DNA of 64,000 nt. Source: Metallyticus violacea (Eukaryota; Arthropoda; Insecta; Mantodea; Metallyticidae). Each line of letters begins with the position of its first letter. Position 1 is the stretch's first letter. A program made the translations under genes and the position numbers. Shown here piece after piece: positions 38,690-51,353 of this stretch. Below the pieces are notes generated by a model that was not told the origin of the DNA, did not search any database, and worked only from the letters and a program-made list of their open reading frames with translations. The DNA lies in contig CM060833.1 in NCBI GenBank assembly GCA_030762175.1, positions 172,545,001-172,609,000 on the forward strand. Reading direction: 5' to 3'.

Positions 38690-39915
38690 AAATATTCAGT
38701 TCGTGTCTATAAACTTTTACAAGAGGCATGTGTTCGTCCCTATCGCACAATTAGGTATTGGTTTAAAATGTTTAAAGAGCGGAGACAATCAATTTCAAAG
38801 AAAGGTGAACCTACTCTCCAATTGGTGATCCAACGGAAGAAAAAAAAATTAACACTGCTGCTGTCATTGTGAGAGAGGGTCGTCAGATAACATTAAGAGC
38901 ACTTTCGAAAAAAAAATTAATAACATTTGTATACTCCGTCTTGGTACCCGGTTTCATAAACCAGGGCGGCTTATCAAATTTTATATTTATTAATATAAAA
39001 ATGTACAATAATTTGTTACTTCCAATATTTTACACATTTTTCCTAATAAGTATAATAGAATAATACAAGATAAAATAAAATAAACCATAAAATTAAATAT
39101 ATTAAAACTTTCGGACCCTTTGAAAATGTCACTGGGTACCACCTGTACTAGTAAAGTGAGCCGTATTTATGACGGTGGCTTCCAAAACTATTGATTCCCG
39201 AACAAAAAAATATTCGCATGCAATTGAAGATGATGTTACAGGAGGTGCGGAATTTCTTTCAGTGACTTACCACTGCAGATGAAACTTAGCTATATCGTTT
39301 CGATCGAGAACTAACAACAAACTGTGTGGAAAACTCCATCATCATAAAAAGAAAAAGTGATTACGTCTGCTGGGAAAGTGGTTTTTCGATATTTAAGGAA
39401 TGGTTTACCACCACCATGTCGTACCTATACACACAACTGCAATTTACAATACTACAGCTCTCTCTGTACAATACTACAGTTACTCTGTACAATACTACAG
39501 CTCTCTCTGTACAATACTACAGTTACTCTGTACAATACTACAGCTCTCTCTGTACAATACTACAGCTCTCTCTGTACAATACTACAGCTCTCTCTGTACA
39601 ATACTACAGTTACTCTGTACTGTACTGTACGGCCACATTTCTTGCAACAAGCAAATGTTGTTGCTGAATGCGAAGTATATCCCTTACCCTCCTTTAGCTC
39701 CTTGTGGCTTTTCGTTTCCTCCAAATTGAATAAACTACTTTGTGGGAGGCATTTTCAATAATCAGGGGCAGTGGTGAAGGTTACGGAGGCGATTCTGCAG
39801 GACCTATGAAAAAATGGTTTCTAGCATGTCCTTGAAGATTAAAAGCTAGGACAAGTACATTGCATCTAACACGGACTGCTTTCAGAAAGACAACAAAAAA
39901 TGTGAATGTGTTCTT
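38690..39915 (+). mobile_element. Mariner transposase relic interrupted by a tandem array
   Basis: Blocks in order: an N-terminal HTH-like piece (RTIRYWFKMFKERRQSISKK, 38740-38799), VREGRQITLRALSKK (38869-38916; family form VRxDRRLTIREIA), the first catalytic region TADET (39272-39286; family GDETW, Asp kept, Trp now a stop), a KVVFRYLRNG/FFDI-GMVYHHHV piece around 39380-39420, then after the array RPHFLQQANVV, PYPPLAPCGFSFPP (family PPYSPDLAPCDFFLFP, both the YSPD Asp and the catalytic acid lost), and a C-terminal DKYIASNTDCFQKDN (family KCIAxNGDYFEKDN). Every block is in mariner order, so this is one element with multiple frameshifts. The span is near that of a whole mariner (about 1.3 kb). 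Terminal inverted repeats were not found by eye. Confidence 0.75.
39445..39617. repeat. Eight-unit 21/22-bp tandem array inside the mariner relic
   Basis: Units begin TACAATACTACAG and end either CTCTCTCTG (22 bp, type A) or TTACTCTG (21 bp, type B). The order is A B A B A A A B, and units of one type are identical. It lies between the first and second catalytic blocks of the transposase. Because unit length is 21-22 bp, it shifts frame, which gives three overlapping artefactual ORFs of 109-134 codons. Confidence 0.95.
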
Positions 39916-39919
39916 TATT

Positions 39920-39975
39920 GAAGTCGTCGTATGTAATGCTGGTTCAGCAGGTCATTAAGCACTTAATAGTCAGTC

Positions 39976-40033
<58 letters not shown>

Positions 40034-41270
40034 TAATGTCAACAAAATGTTTTAATACTTGTAAATATCTGCACATTAAAGTGGGTATGCAGTTGCACCT
40101 ATGCTAGGTAAAACTGGGAACTACAACCTTATCTACGAAAATAAATCTTCAATATCTGCAAATATAAATCGCCTGGAGAGTGAAATAGACAAAAATTATA
40201 GAACTATTAAGATACTATCAGTGGCCAAGGGTTTAGATTATTAAGTGCTAAAAATAATAAAAGTTTACTGGCATTTTATTTAAATTGTGCATTAAAAAAG
40301 AAATTAGGGATTATAAAAACGAATAGAAAATGGTATGAATACAAAAAGAAGAAAAGTTTATAATATTTACATGATGGAATTTTCACTTGGTTCAAACATA
40401 GTGAGAGCTATAGGTCCCTTTTGTTTGATGTTTTCCATTTTACGTAATAACCCACACTTTGTTTCCAGTCGCTCTCGGCACTCTACTTAAGATGGAGAGG
40501 AAGATTTCTGCAACTGTCGGCCTCTCTTGCGCTGTTCACTTTTTATTTGATTTGTCGCTGTGTTAACAAAAGGACTAGCTCTCTCTCCAAGAGGTTTCTT
40601 TTAAATAAAGAAAAATTAGTGCAAATTCCCTTCCTGCTGGCAAAAACCATTTATTAGCTTTCTCTTTGTATTCGCCACAAATCCTGATGACTTAACGGTT
40701 ATGTGTTGATTTCTGCAGAAGCAAATGCTGGTCATATCTTTACTCAAATGTAAGAGAACTGTGGAACAGAATGACTTTGTAGGAATTTTTTTTAAACGTT
40801 ATTTTATTTTCTTTTTCTCTTAGTGGTGAAATGGCTAATTCTTTACATGCAAGGGTATCTTACACTACGACTCTAAATTGTCGCACTGGAATTAAATATT
40901 TCAAAACTTGTGTATTGGAAAGTATATGCCTTTTATCTAAACAATATCTGCTTTTATATTCAAATCTAGGGTCTTCTTTGCTACAACGCTATTGAATTTG
41001 GCCCAAGTTTTACAAAGGCGTAATTCTGTCTTCCCTCATGTTCTAAACAGTATACATAAATGGAACTTAACAGTTTTTGTTTAGTATTACCTACCATTTT
41101 TATACATGGCGGATATGAACTCTGCCAACAAGTTTTCAGTTCTGTGTTAGTTTGGTGTTGATGTATTAGACATATAAGTCTCATGGACCGTGATAAACGT
41201 AAATCAATCAAGTACTCATTACCTTATGTAATACAGAAACAGATTGTACGTGTGCAACAACCCTCAGGTA
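39920..41270. other. No recognised gene
   Basis: AT-rich with an AAT tract at 39976-40034. A reverse-strand 76-codon ORF at 40981-41211 is not recognised. Confidence 0.5.
39976..40034. repeat. (AAT)n microsatellite
   Basis: About 19 AAT units, about 60 bp downstream of the mariner relic. Confidence 0.95.
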
Positions 41271-41278
41271 AAGCACGT

Positions 41279-41538
41279 AAACTTTTGTTACGTGACTATT
41301 CTGTTACTGTACAGACATGTACACTAGGTTCTTATTCCATGGCAAGCTTCTGGGGTCATGAGACCCCAGTCGACACTCCCATGGACCTGGTTGCTAGCTG
41401 CAGAAGTTTCGTCAATCTCCTGCGATGCTAGAGCGGTTCATGACGCGTCGCTGTACAACTTGTGATTGTGGCGGTTGGCATTTCGAACAGCTACTGTAAA
41501 GAAAGAGGTCTGTACAGTACAGTTACGTAACAAAAGTT
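41279..41538. mobile_element. Inverted-repeat unit, MITE-like
   Basis: The left arm at 41279-41316 (AACTTTTGTTACGTGAC, then CTGTTACTGTACAGAC) is the reverse complement of the right arm at 41508-41538 apart from a gap of about 6-7 bases and a substitution. The arms enclose about 190 bp of unrelated sequence. This is the form of a small non-autonomous DNA transposon or foldback unit. No target-site duplication is apparent and no transposase is inside. Alternative: an inverted duplication of non-transposon origin. Confidence 0.55.
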
Positions 41539-41544
41539 GAACAA

Positions 41545-42835
41545 TAAAAATCAGGTGACAGTGTACCTCCATGCTACAATCCCAGTAGATGTACTGCAAT
41601 TCAAACGTTAGTCGTACAAATAGCGGCATTTTTCTTCATCATATTAGCAAAAGGTGCACCTTAGTTAAGTTTATGTTGACCTAGGTGTTGTCATCATATA
41701 CCTGAATGGAGATTTCTGTACAACCCCATCTGTATGTGTAACTAGAATTTCTGAGCATGATAACGCTTCTTACGGTGATAGGACTGAGGGCATCTGCTCT
41801 GTTCTGACCTAAACCCATATCACTTTTATTCGATCCCGTCGCGTGGAAAACATTTAGCATAAAAAGAAGCACCTTAACGGTATTTCGGCAAGAAGTAATG
41901 TACATTAGCGAACCAAACACATTTTATGGCGTTTATCGCTGGTAAATAACTATAGACAATACTTTAAGATAACTTTATCTCTTTTATTTCCTTTGTGAGT
42001 TAGTTACATGTTTTTTTTTTTTTTTGATTGCGCGATACTTTTCGTTAATTTTTTTGTCCCCTTAGCCCAAACTTCATCTGGTGCTGGTATGTGCAAGTAG
42101 GACAAGCTTTTAAAAAGGTGTACTAAATGTAATAGGTTTCGTAACCTATAAAATAAACACCATGATATATTGCAATCTAAATTTATTTCCCTTCACTTTT
42201 TCATATATTTGTGCACATTTCAAATCCATTTCGAGACATACAAATACCTACTAGATGTATTTGAATATCCACTAGTTTAAAAAAACACAGGCATTTGTGC
42301 CCATTTTAGTTTCACTATCATTATTGAAAGACTGCAAAAAACTATTCCATGATACTGAAACTTTGCAACCTTCAAGCTCAATGTGCAGTTAACCTGCAAG
42401 CTGCAGTGTGAGAGTAAAGAAATGACGTCACCACGATACCGTTGCGAGCACAAATTATTAAAGGCTTGTCGTAATTCACCTGCTTGTAAGGACTTTTATA
42501 ATGCAATATTCAATCTTTGCTAATGAAAACAATAGACAAATGCAAAAAACATGAATATCCCTCGAGTTAAGGAAAGATGTTAATCACGAAAAAATGCAGT
42601 TATAGGCACTAATAATACAGCTGTATAGTTCCAAATGATCGTGGAAAATGTTTATGTGTTCACAGCCTATGATTTTGGTTCCAGGAACAAAATTTCCAAA
42701 AAAGGCAAATGCTGAGCTCTATTCATTGCATTGCCGAAGATTAAAGAACTTGTTCGTTTGAAACAAACTACTTTCACTGCCGCAATAAGAGAAAAATAAG
42801 AATTGCAATCGATGTACAAATATCCAGCAATGATA
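41545..42835. other. No recognised gene
   Basis: A 15-base T run at about 42010-42024; otherwise unremarkable AT-rich sequence with short unrecognised ORFs. Confidence 0.5.
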
Positions 42836-42840
42836 AAAAT

Positions 42841-43265
42841 GTAGCGAAGATGAGGAAATTTAGACAGACAATCCAGCAGAATTATCTGTCGAACCCAGGC
42901 TTATTCTTTAAGTGATTTACTTAATAGAACGTTAACTATGAATGTAGCGAAGATGAGGAAATTTAGACAGACAATCCAGCAGAATTATCTGTCGAACCCA
43001 GGCTTATTCTTTAAATGATTTACTTAATAGAACGTTAACTATGAATGTAGCGAAGATGAGGAAATTTAGACAGACAATCCAGCAGAATTATCTGTCGAAC
43101 CCAGGCTTATTCTTTAAATGATTTACTTAATAGAACGTTAACTATGAATGTAGCGAAGATGAGGAAATTTAGACAGACAATTCAGCAGAATTATCTGTCG
43201 AACCCAGTCTTATTCTTCAAATGATTTACTTAATAGAACGTTAACTATGAATGTAGCGAAGATGC
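42841..43265. repeat. 103-bp minisatellite, four full units plus a partial
   Basis: Units start GTAGCGAAGATG at 42841, 42944, 43047, 43150 and 43253, an exact 103-bp period. The first three differ by about one base (AAGTGATT against AAATGATT) and the fourth by about three (ATTCAGCAG, CCCAGTCTT, TTCTTCAAATG). The high identity points to recent amplification. The unit has no open frame through all copies and no similarity that I recognise. Confidence 0.95.
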
Positions 43266-43389
43266 ACTAAATAAATGTCCATGTTGTCCTCATCAGTTAG
43301 GACTTTCAATATCCATCCTGCAGTTACTTTCATTAGCACAATAAGTCATATGCACCACCACAGCGTTGCAGTGAACACACTAAAGTCAC

Positions 43390-43600
43390 CGATCTCTCTT
43401 GTTTACTCGTCGAGCGTTGTCCTCTGTGTTGGATGTCGAATTCTGTATTCTCTTTCCTCCACAAACAATGGAGAACACTTCGCTAAATTATTGCGATTCA
43501 TTACTGTTTCACCATACACAGAAACCAATTCACCGCTGGTGGCACCGGAACCAAATAACCAAGTTTCTAGCTCTCCTAAAGAATGGACAGTCAACGCCTG
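43390..43600 (-). mobile_element. Possible mariner N-terminal relic
   Basis: Reverse-strand VSVYGETVMNRNNLAKCSPL (43525-43466), followed by FVEERE, resembles the mariner N-terminal helix-turn-helix region of the form VYGxxVMxxxxVxKWCxxFxxGR. The next residues (IRHPTQRTTLDE) could be a remnant of the GRPS linker. The region is open in four frames, so coding evidence is weak and this is a similarity judged by eye. Confidence 0.35.
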
Positions 43601-43734
43601 TTACAAGGTTGCGAACCACGATAATGGGCATGGCTGCAGTAGGGGAGCTATAAAAGAGAATAAACTTTGTCTTCTTATTTTGCGACCACCCCTCGAATTT
43701 AGCAAAATCCGTCAATGGGCATGACAAGACAGTG

Positions 43735-46700
43735 GAGTTTTAAAGAATAACATTCTCTTATATCAACTTAACCTAAGGTTACGACTATGCCAGTAAGGGA
43801 CAGGTAGAGCTTGCTTTCCTTTTCCCGTTACGAAGTAAGTGAGATAAAGGAATAAACACAGGTTCATATTCTAGTTATACTTGACATGTTAAAATGTTTC
43901 TATTTTCCACGTAACACATATAACTTTATGGAGAAAAAGAATAGTTTATATATTCACCTACTATAAATAAACTGAATTTAATTACTTTTTGCAGTATACA
44001 ATCTTAAGGTTCTGCGAGTATCACTTAATCAGGTGATTTCTGCTTCATGAAAGGTAATTAGCGAATAGCGAAAGCGGGAATGCCACATTGCGCTAATATT
44101 TAATGCTCTCTCTTTATTCAACAAAGCATCTTACCCTCTCCACAATGCCGCATATTCACGACTTTTCCTTAAAACAGACATAAGTTTTCTTTGAGCATTA
44201 TGCACGTCATATGATGCCATTCACAATACCTGTCGTGTCCATAGCTTTAATAGAACATTCTACTGCCTGAAATATATGCGGAACAGTTGTGAACCGCTTT
44301 TTCTCCGCTGGTCGTAGATTGCATTCCAACTAATAGTAATGTACTAATACTAATAGTAATGTACTAATACTAATAGTAATGGGTAACACCATTACAGTCC
44401 TACACATTGCAGGAACACATTGAGGAACTTTCCTCTTCGGTGACCCACTTGTTCAATTTGATTATGTCTCATAAGCTGGAACTGTTCTTGGCACTCACAG
44501 CTTCGAGTATGTAGAGCACCTTCATAATGTGAAACACAGAATGGGTTTCTAGAGCTAAGTCAGGAATTGAATGGAGCAGATCTTTTTCTTTTAAAACACA
44601 AATACCACTCACTTCCCCATGGGAACTAGAACGATTTCTTTGAAAGTTTATCATCTCTCTTTGAAGGCCTTTTCCCCCTTTGCAACTGTTGCAGAATCCC
44701 CGCAAGCCTCTTGGCATTTGAAAACTTTTAATCTTTATCCACGCTCCCGTTTCAAAAACATCATGACTACAGTAAACTAACAGACTGTGTTCGTGTCGCG
44801 CATGAAGTGGGAACTCCGAGCAAGTAAACGTGTGACATAAACGGGTAACCACAGCAGTTTTGCCACTCTTAAAATACCAGCCCCCATATTTCGCTAACTG
44901 CACAAAGCCTCGTTAACTGGTTAACTCGTGGTTGAACAATAAATTCGAAAAAAGCTGTCTGCTAAAGGTTGTTGCGTGACTACCACACACAATACACTAT
45001 TCAATTTGTGTTGTGGGGTACCAAAGTGCGAATCAGGTTCATATCTTGGAGGAGACGCTCCAGATGTTCAAGCTGGAAACAATATTGGAGAAAATGCTTA
45101 CCGCCCAATGCCTTCCTCACCTCTTTCCTTCCATTTGGAGGTCCTCCCACAAGGCTGAAGAAGAGAAATATCTTATTCCCACAGACACTTTCTCAGTATC
45201 ACCTAGCCACTTATTCATATGCAAACAAGAAACATAACTTAAGGGTTTAAGGTGAAAGCTATGGAAGCTAAAGAACCTTGGCATGCGAAATGATGTACTG
45301 GCATTACAAAAGCTGCCAACAATACATCTTCCATTTTATATTTCAGGGGCTTGTCTTACTTGTCGTATAAAGTACACAGCCATTGAAAGTAGGCACGTTT
45401 TATCGGACATGTTTGTATTCTTTTACCACGTACTAAAATCTAATGCAGAATAGAAAGGTGGTTCACAAATGGCAACGAGCTCTTTTGTGAGTTATTCCAT
45501 CAACTGTGCAACAAAGCAAACCTCTGGCCTCAAACAAATCCTTTCAAACACTACCACAAAAGCCGTATCCATGGGGCGTAACTGTACACTGACACTAGAA
45601 ATCCGCTCTAACAGCTATGCAAATACCACACTCCTATGTCATACCTGCATGGAGTGAGTCTAAATGATGAATTCATTTATATGGTAATGGTGTTCGGTGA
45701 AAGAAGGATAGACCGAGTCTGTAATCAGTTGGTTCACTTTGGCTTTCCCAGATGGCCGGTCAAATTGACAATCACTGAAAAAGGTTCCTCTCTCTGCTGA
45801 TGAATACTGCACTACAGGCAACACCCTCTCTACCTATAAATAAACATTTAAGGGAGCCGTAAAGCTTAAAGATGTGAACAAATAAAAACACTAAAAGTTT
45901 TTCTGTAAAAACTAAGGATCCAAAATAATTACAGTTTTTGAGACGCTCAGAAATAATTAAAAATGTCTTGCAAAAAGCAATGCAATGTTTTTTTTATTAT
46001 TCGTAAATTGTTACGAGCTTTTATTTCTTTTAGGTTTAATGATAATAGCGGTTTCTTATTTGAATACAAATTCTCAACTCGAATATCATGACTGTGGTTA
46101 TAAATCTTGTCCGTTCATACGGTGTTTACGTCTCAATTATTCAGTGCGCCGCTACCGGCAGCAACTACAACTCTGTTTCCTAAAATGTTTATACAATGTT
46201 ACATTATAGAAAAGGCTGAAATTTCATCCACCCTCGGCTAAACAGACATCATATTTGGAAAACACTTTCTGATTGAGACCATTAAGTTTGCTCTCAGTGT
46301 TTTGTTTTCATTGTTAATGTTTTCCTTTAGATTCTAAAACTTCCAATGCTTGAACTAATTTCACGTTCAAATTTGTGTCAGTTTCGTTTAGTTTTTTCTC
46401 AATAAAAACTGCACGTTTTCACTTTTAATTTAGTTTTGTTTTGCACTGAACTAGAAGATTCAATTTTGTATGGAATATAGTGAATTGAACTTCTCGAAGA
46501 AGGTTATGAATAAATTTAGCACGCAGGAAAACGTTCTGAATAAATTTAGCATGCATATGACGATTTGATTTGACGAGTATATTAAAATTCTTTTACTCAC
46601 AAAATGCGTTGCTATTTCTAACCAGCTTTATTTTATAAATTAAATACCTAATAAAAAGCAGATTTTTAGCCTAAAATACTTTTTTTTTGTTGAAAAGTAG

Positions 46701-49700
46701 ACAAAATCTCCACCTTATTGAATTGTAGTAAACAAAATTAAATACATACATGGGTGCAAATTCTCCGAATTTAAATTTCGTATATTTCAAAAGGAAATAA
46801 CTAGGCGATGTACGTGTGTGTTTTATATATATAACAAATTTCGGGCAACATACAGCATAAACGACATAATATACATAATGAATAAGTTTTGTTTTTTATC
46901 AGCAACATTCTGATTTTAAATTTATAAATATATTTTTGTACTTTTTCACTATATACTGATAATAAAGTTCATTATTTATCCAAAGAACAGTATGGCCAAT
47001 GATGCCCATTTTTAATTGACCCTGGAAAGATAAATCAATGTGGCAGAAAAATGTCAATAATTTCAATTAAAAATCACAATAATCACAAAAATTAGCAATA
47101 ATTATCTAAATATAGTTAGCTCAACATAAATAAAGTAATCCACATAAAATATGCAAAATTATTTTAAATTAAATTTAAGAGCATAATAAAATGTATAATG
47201 CACCATATAAACTTTTTAGCATAAAGTACAAAACATTTTGCAACAATAAGGTATAATCCATTCGCAATGTGATTAATAATTTTTTTTAAAAATGTTTAAA
47301 ACAAAGGCTCAAGAAATAAATCGTAAAGACTTTTTACTAACAATCTATATTAACTTGAGCTAAGAAATGTGGGTAAAGCATTTATTTTAAAATTAAATTT
47401 TAATTTAAAATTAATATCAAGAGTTTAAAACTTTATCGGAAATAACAGCACTTTCCAATTTACTTAATTTCACTCGTTGACAACCCTTTAGAAATGCATC
47501 TAAAACAACCTGGCAAATGATGACAATTTTTTACCATTTTAAATATCTTTGCAACCAAATCATTGTTAAACTTTGTAAAAATTCACAATTTAAATAAACT
47601 TTGTGCATCCAAAAATACCTTGATCACTGGGCATACGCAGTGAAGAAGCCCCATGAAAAATGTCTAATTAAAAGAGTCAGAAGACTCCCAACCCACCGAG
47701 CTTTTTGGCTATGTCTGAGTCGAAAAGACTAAGAAAGGTATCTGAGGAATTAACGCCGAAGCATAGCTTGGTTCTGTTACTAAGCAAGGTGCTTCCGCCA
47801 ATCAAGCTATGAATAGGTAATAACAGAGGAAGAAAGATGGAAGAGGAAAGGAGGAGAGATGCCTATCTTAAAATATTGTTCATGGAGAATGGATCTTGAA
47901 GTCGACATCAGTTAAATAATAGGTGTATAAATGCTACTTGTAAACACCGAACTGATTGCTAGCCACACCCAGATTCATTTTACTAGTAAAATGTTTGGAT
48001 GTTTTAAGTGCTATAACGGTACGTGAACACATTAAATCTCATATGTAGGCCAGAGCGTGCGTTTGCTTTCTGTGGAAAAGCCGGTATGTGCAGTACCAAA
48101 AACAGGCCCCTGAGTGGCGCATGTGCCCTTCTACTAATCCGTTCCTCCTTTTTTCCCCTGATTAAATTCCGAAAACAGGAATAGAGAAGCACAGTATATA
48201 TGTAAATCTACCCCTAGTGGGTGGTGTAATGTACTCTGTAGTACATACGTAGTTTGAATGATAATATACACACCTCTCTCGCACCGTCGACACCAATCTG
48301 CGGGAAGTGCTCAATTGCATGGAAGGGCGATAAACAGCAGATCCACCGTCAGTGTGTTTGTTTGATCGACGCTCTCAAACGCCGAAATGTGGTTTAGATT
48401 TAAGAGAATTGGTTATCAGCTTCTATCCGGATAGCGTATCTGAGGCAAGTTGTAAATTGCTGAACAACTCTAGGAAATTTAAGAGAATCTGGATGTTCAG
48501 AGTTTACGCTAATCTTTTATTTTGTCATTCTTCGCAGCTACGAATTCAAATGTCATGTTAATTCCATCCTTTATACTTCCAAAGAGCCGAAAGCAAAAAT
48601 GATTTGATAATACAGGAAGCTAATTGCGTAAATTCACTCCTGAGAAAAAGCCGGTTAATACCAATGACGATGCATCTATAGGGTGAAACAATTATTTCAA
48701 AGTTCCATGTGATAAGCTTCCAGAATCACGACGAGATCAGAGCAGAAGATAATTATAAAAAAGTACTTCACCTCTGCTGTTTTCATTACAACAAATGTAG
48801 CTATGGGGAGGGCTTAAATAGTTAAGGAATAGCAGTGTGGAGAAAGAAACAAAAGCCGTATTTGAAAGGCAAAAATTTAATTTAATAGCTCTGGTAGTTA
48901 GAAATTTATTAAATAAAGACTGTGTTTTATGTTAAGATCTGTCGTAAACGGATATAACATATTACTATAATGGGAAAAAACAGAAAAACGTTAGCATGTT
49001 TCTGCTATTAACTTCAAAGTGTTTCCAGGACTATCGATCGCTATGAAACACAGTACAGAGAACAATTGTGTATTGTAGGAGGCAATGTATATGATACTGT
49101 TACGAAATAGTTTTTCCGTTTCGTGATTCGAAATGCAGTAGAATCGATCGTTGTTTTTATTTTATATATGCGTGTGTGCGTGCCCTCCTGTTATACAGAG
49201 ACATATTTTCGTAAGTCGGCCGGCCAGGGACGGAATCCACACGCCTCCTCAGGTCTCTCTTTCCGTGAACTCGCAACGTTCATGTTTCGCCGTTTTAACG
49301 CTAATGTACTCATATTAAACAACAATCATCCTAACAATAGATGCTGTTTTCCGGTAACATTTAGTCCACATCTTCTTTCAAAACTACCATTCACACTAGT
49401 TTCTCTACCTTCTGTTCGAATATTTGCTTCCATGCGAGAAATTCCATATTTTTATTTATCTGCGTTACCCCTAAAAAGAGATAACAAACTGCTAGGTCTG
49501 GGAAAGAGCAGGTCATAAATCATAGCTAATAATTGTACGGCGTAATTTGTCGTGAATGAATTAGCAGTATCAGCTATGGTTTATATATCAGAAGATATGC
49601 AGTCAATCAGGCAACACTGTACCGAATTCTAAGTTTAAAACGATACGCAGTAAGTTTGCAGAATGAATGGCGGCAGTGGCGTGAGGATCGCAACGCTGGC

Positions 49701-51165
49701 TGGTAGACTGGCGAATCGAAACTTTTAAAAGTGTCTCTGTATTCCAGAGATGTACACCTTGTCTGAGCAACAAATCATCAATTTAAGATATATCCTAGAT
49801 CATCGTTAGCGTTTCCACTTCCCGTGCCTCAAGCCCGCGTTCGATACTGAGTGGGTTAGTTTCTTGAATGCGAGTTCTTTTAGTTTTTACTCTGATTTTA
49901 AAGTGAAATCCTGGGGAATTTATGCTATTAAGAACCTTAAGCTCCTCGGCGAAAATTTTAGCTGTTTTCCATCTTTTGGCAAAATTGACACCAGGTTCAT
50001 AATATAAACAAAAACTATGTTTTAATATTTACTGTTATACTATAAAACTGTTATAAAATATTATTTTAACTAAAAATAAATTACTTTTTGCAAATTGCTA
50101 TGCAGCTGCCTAAAGAATTTGGAAATACTCTTAAAAACCTGAATTGTAATTCATAATCATGTTTTTTAAAAGTACAAAAATCATTGCAGTTATTTCCTTT
50201 AATATTTAATCAAATATCTGAACATTAATATAAGCATAAAAGTAAAATATAACAGCAGCAGTTCTGTTTCATCCTTTATTTGAAAGAAAATTTTCAAAAA
50301 AATGTTTTCCATCATAAATATGAGAAGAACAAATGGCCCATGCCAACCCAAAACAATCTCCTTAAAGACACGCCTTCTGCATAATTGGTTGGTTATTCGA
50401 TAATGGATGCTGAAGCAGTCAACGAAGAAATTCTTGAGTACTTTTGTGGCCAATGCCGATTCTTTTTCTTGAAGTAAAAGTATTACTATTACCAGAAGAA
50501 AAGAATGGCAAGAAATATGAGCAGATTATTTTTGTATATTGAACAGACAATGCGGTTAACTGGCTGCTTCTCTGTGCTCTACTTCATAACTTTCTACACT
50601 TATTTGTGTTTATGTTGATTCTGTAGTTTTGTATAAGAACATTAGATTAAACAATTTCTGATGTAAATGTTCTCAAATACTTAACCGTATGAACAGCGCT
50701 CCCTAATGAAGCTATAAGACGGGCTTAAGTAAATGTTAAACTCTTTATTTTCAACTATTGAGCCTTCCTCAGCAGGTGAGGTAGGTACTTTTACCCCGCT
50801 GTCGACTAAATAAGCAATGTTCTAGTGGATGCGATAACCCTGAGATATGTTTTCCTTTACATTCCTAAACTTCCATTTGAGCGAATTTTGAGAATGATTT
50901 TGTTGCTTAACGCTCAAAAAGTTGACTATTTTGTTTAGTTTTATTCTATAAAATTGCACATTTCGCTCGTATGTTTTGCATTCCATGAACCTGTAGGTTC
51001 AATTGTGTGCGCAAGTTTATAAATAAACCTTCCGGGAGGATCAGGAAAATTTCTGAATAATTGCCGCACGCATAAACATCATGAACTGATTCATATTAAA
51101 ATATGATTGTACATATTTGCTCTTTAGTTATCTTAAAACCATCTTCACAAAAGATTGCATACTGT
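43735..51165. other. Long AT-rich region, no recognised gene
   Basis: Contains a reverse-strand 144-codon ORF (44469-44903) and a forward 131-codon ORF from a GTG (49123-49518), neither with a recognisable domain. A three-unit 20-bp repeat is listed separately. The stretch 46.6-47.6 kb is especially AT-rich with no ORF. An 18-bp word GAATAAATTTAGCAYGCA occurs twice (46508-46525 and 46537-46554). The motif GCGTTCGATAC at about 49837 recalls a polymerase III B box but has no convincing A box. Confidence 0.5.
44329..44382. repeat. 20-bp tandem repeat, 2.7 units
   Basis: Units of ACTAATAGTAATGTACTAAT at 44329-44348 and 44349-44368, and a partial third unit to 44382. Confidence 0.9.
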
Positions 51166-51169
51166 GCAA

Positions 51170-51301
51170 AAACAGTAGGGAACAGATTGACAAAGATATT
51201 AGCCGAGCCGTAAATCAACACTAAACCCTAATGATGCGCTCCTAGACGTTAAGGAGTCTAAACGGTTTTTATAACAACAAAACAATAACAACAACAACAA
51301 C

Positions 51302-51352
<51 letters not shown>
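51170..51352 (+). repeat. (AAC)n(AAT)n tract, possibly the tail of a retroposon 3' end
   Basis: About 80 bp of AAC units passing into AAT units (51271-51352), preceded by GC-richer sequence (GCCGAGCCGTAAATC, CTAAACCCTAATGATGCG) unlike the AT-rich surroundings. The arrangement resembles the 3' end of a LINE with a TAA-type tail, as at 37.1 kb, but no coding block was found upstream. The microsatellite is certain; the retroposon reading is not. Confidence 0.4.

Positions 51353-51353
<1 letters not shown>

Noticed and set aside
42841..43265. CRISPR-like array
   Set aside because: The repeat is a continuous 103-bp tandem unit with no unique spacers, in what is clearly eukaryotic sequence.
43275..43724. 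149-codon forward ORF
   Set aside because: Several frames on both strands are open here. The reverse strand shows a weak mariner-like block, so the forward ORF is probably antisense to a relic.
44469..44903. 144-codon reverse-strand ORF
   Set aside because: No domain, signal or homology that I recognise. From base composition, an ORF of this length is not very improbable by chance in a 64-kb six-frame scan. Transcript evidence or a protein search would be decisive.
49123..49518. 131-codon forward ORF
   Set aside because: It starts with GTG, not expected of an animal nuclear gene, and has no recognisable domain.
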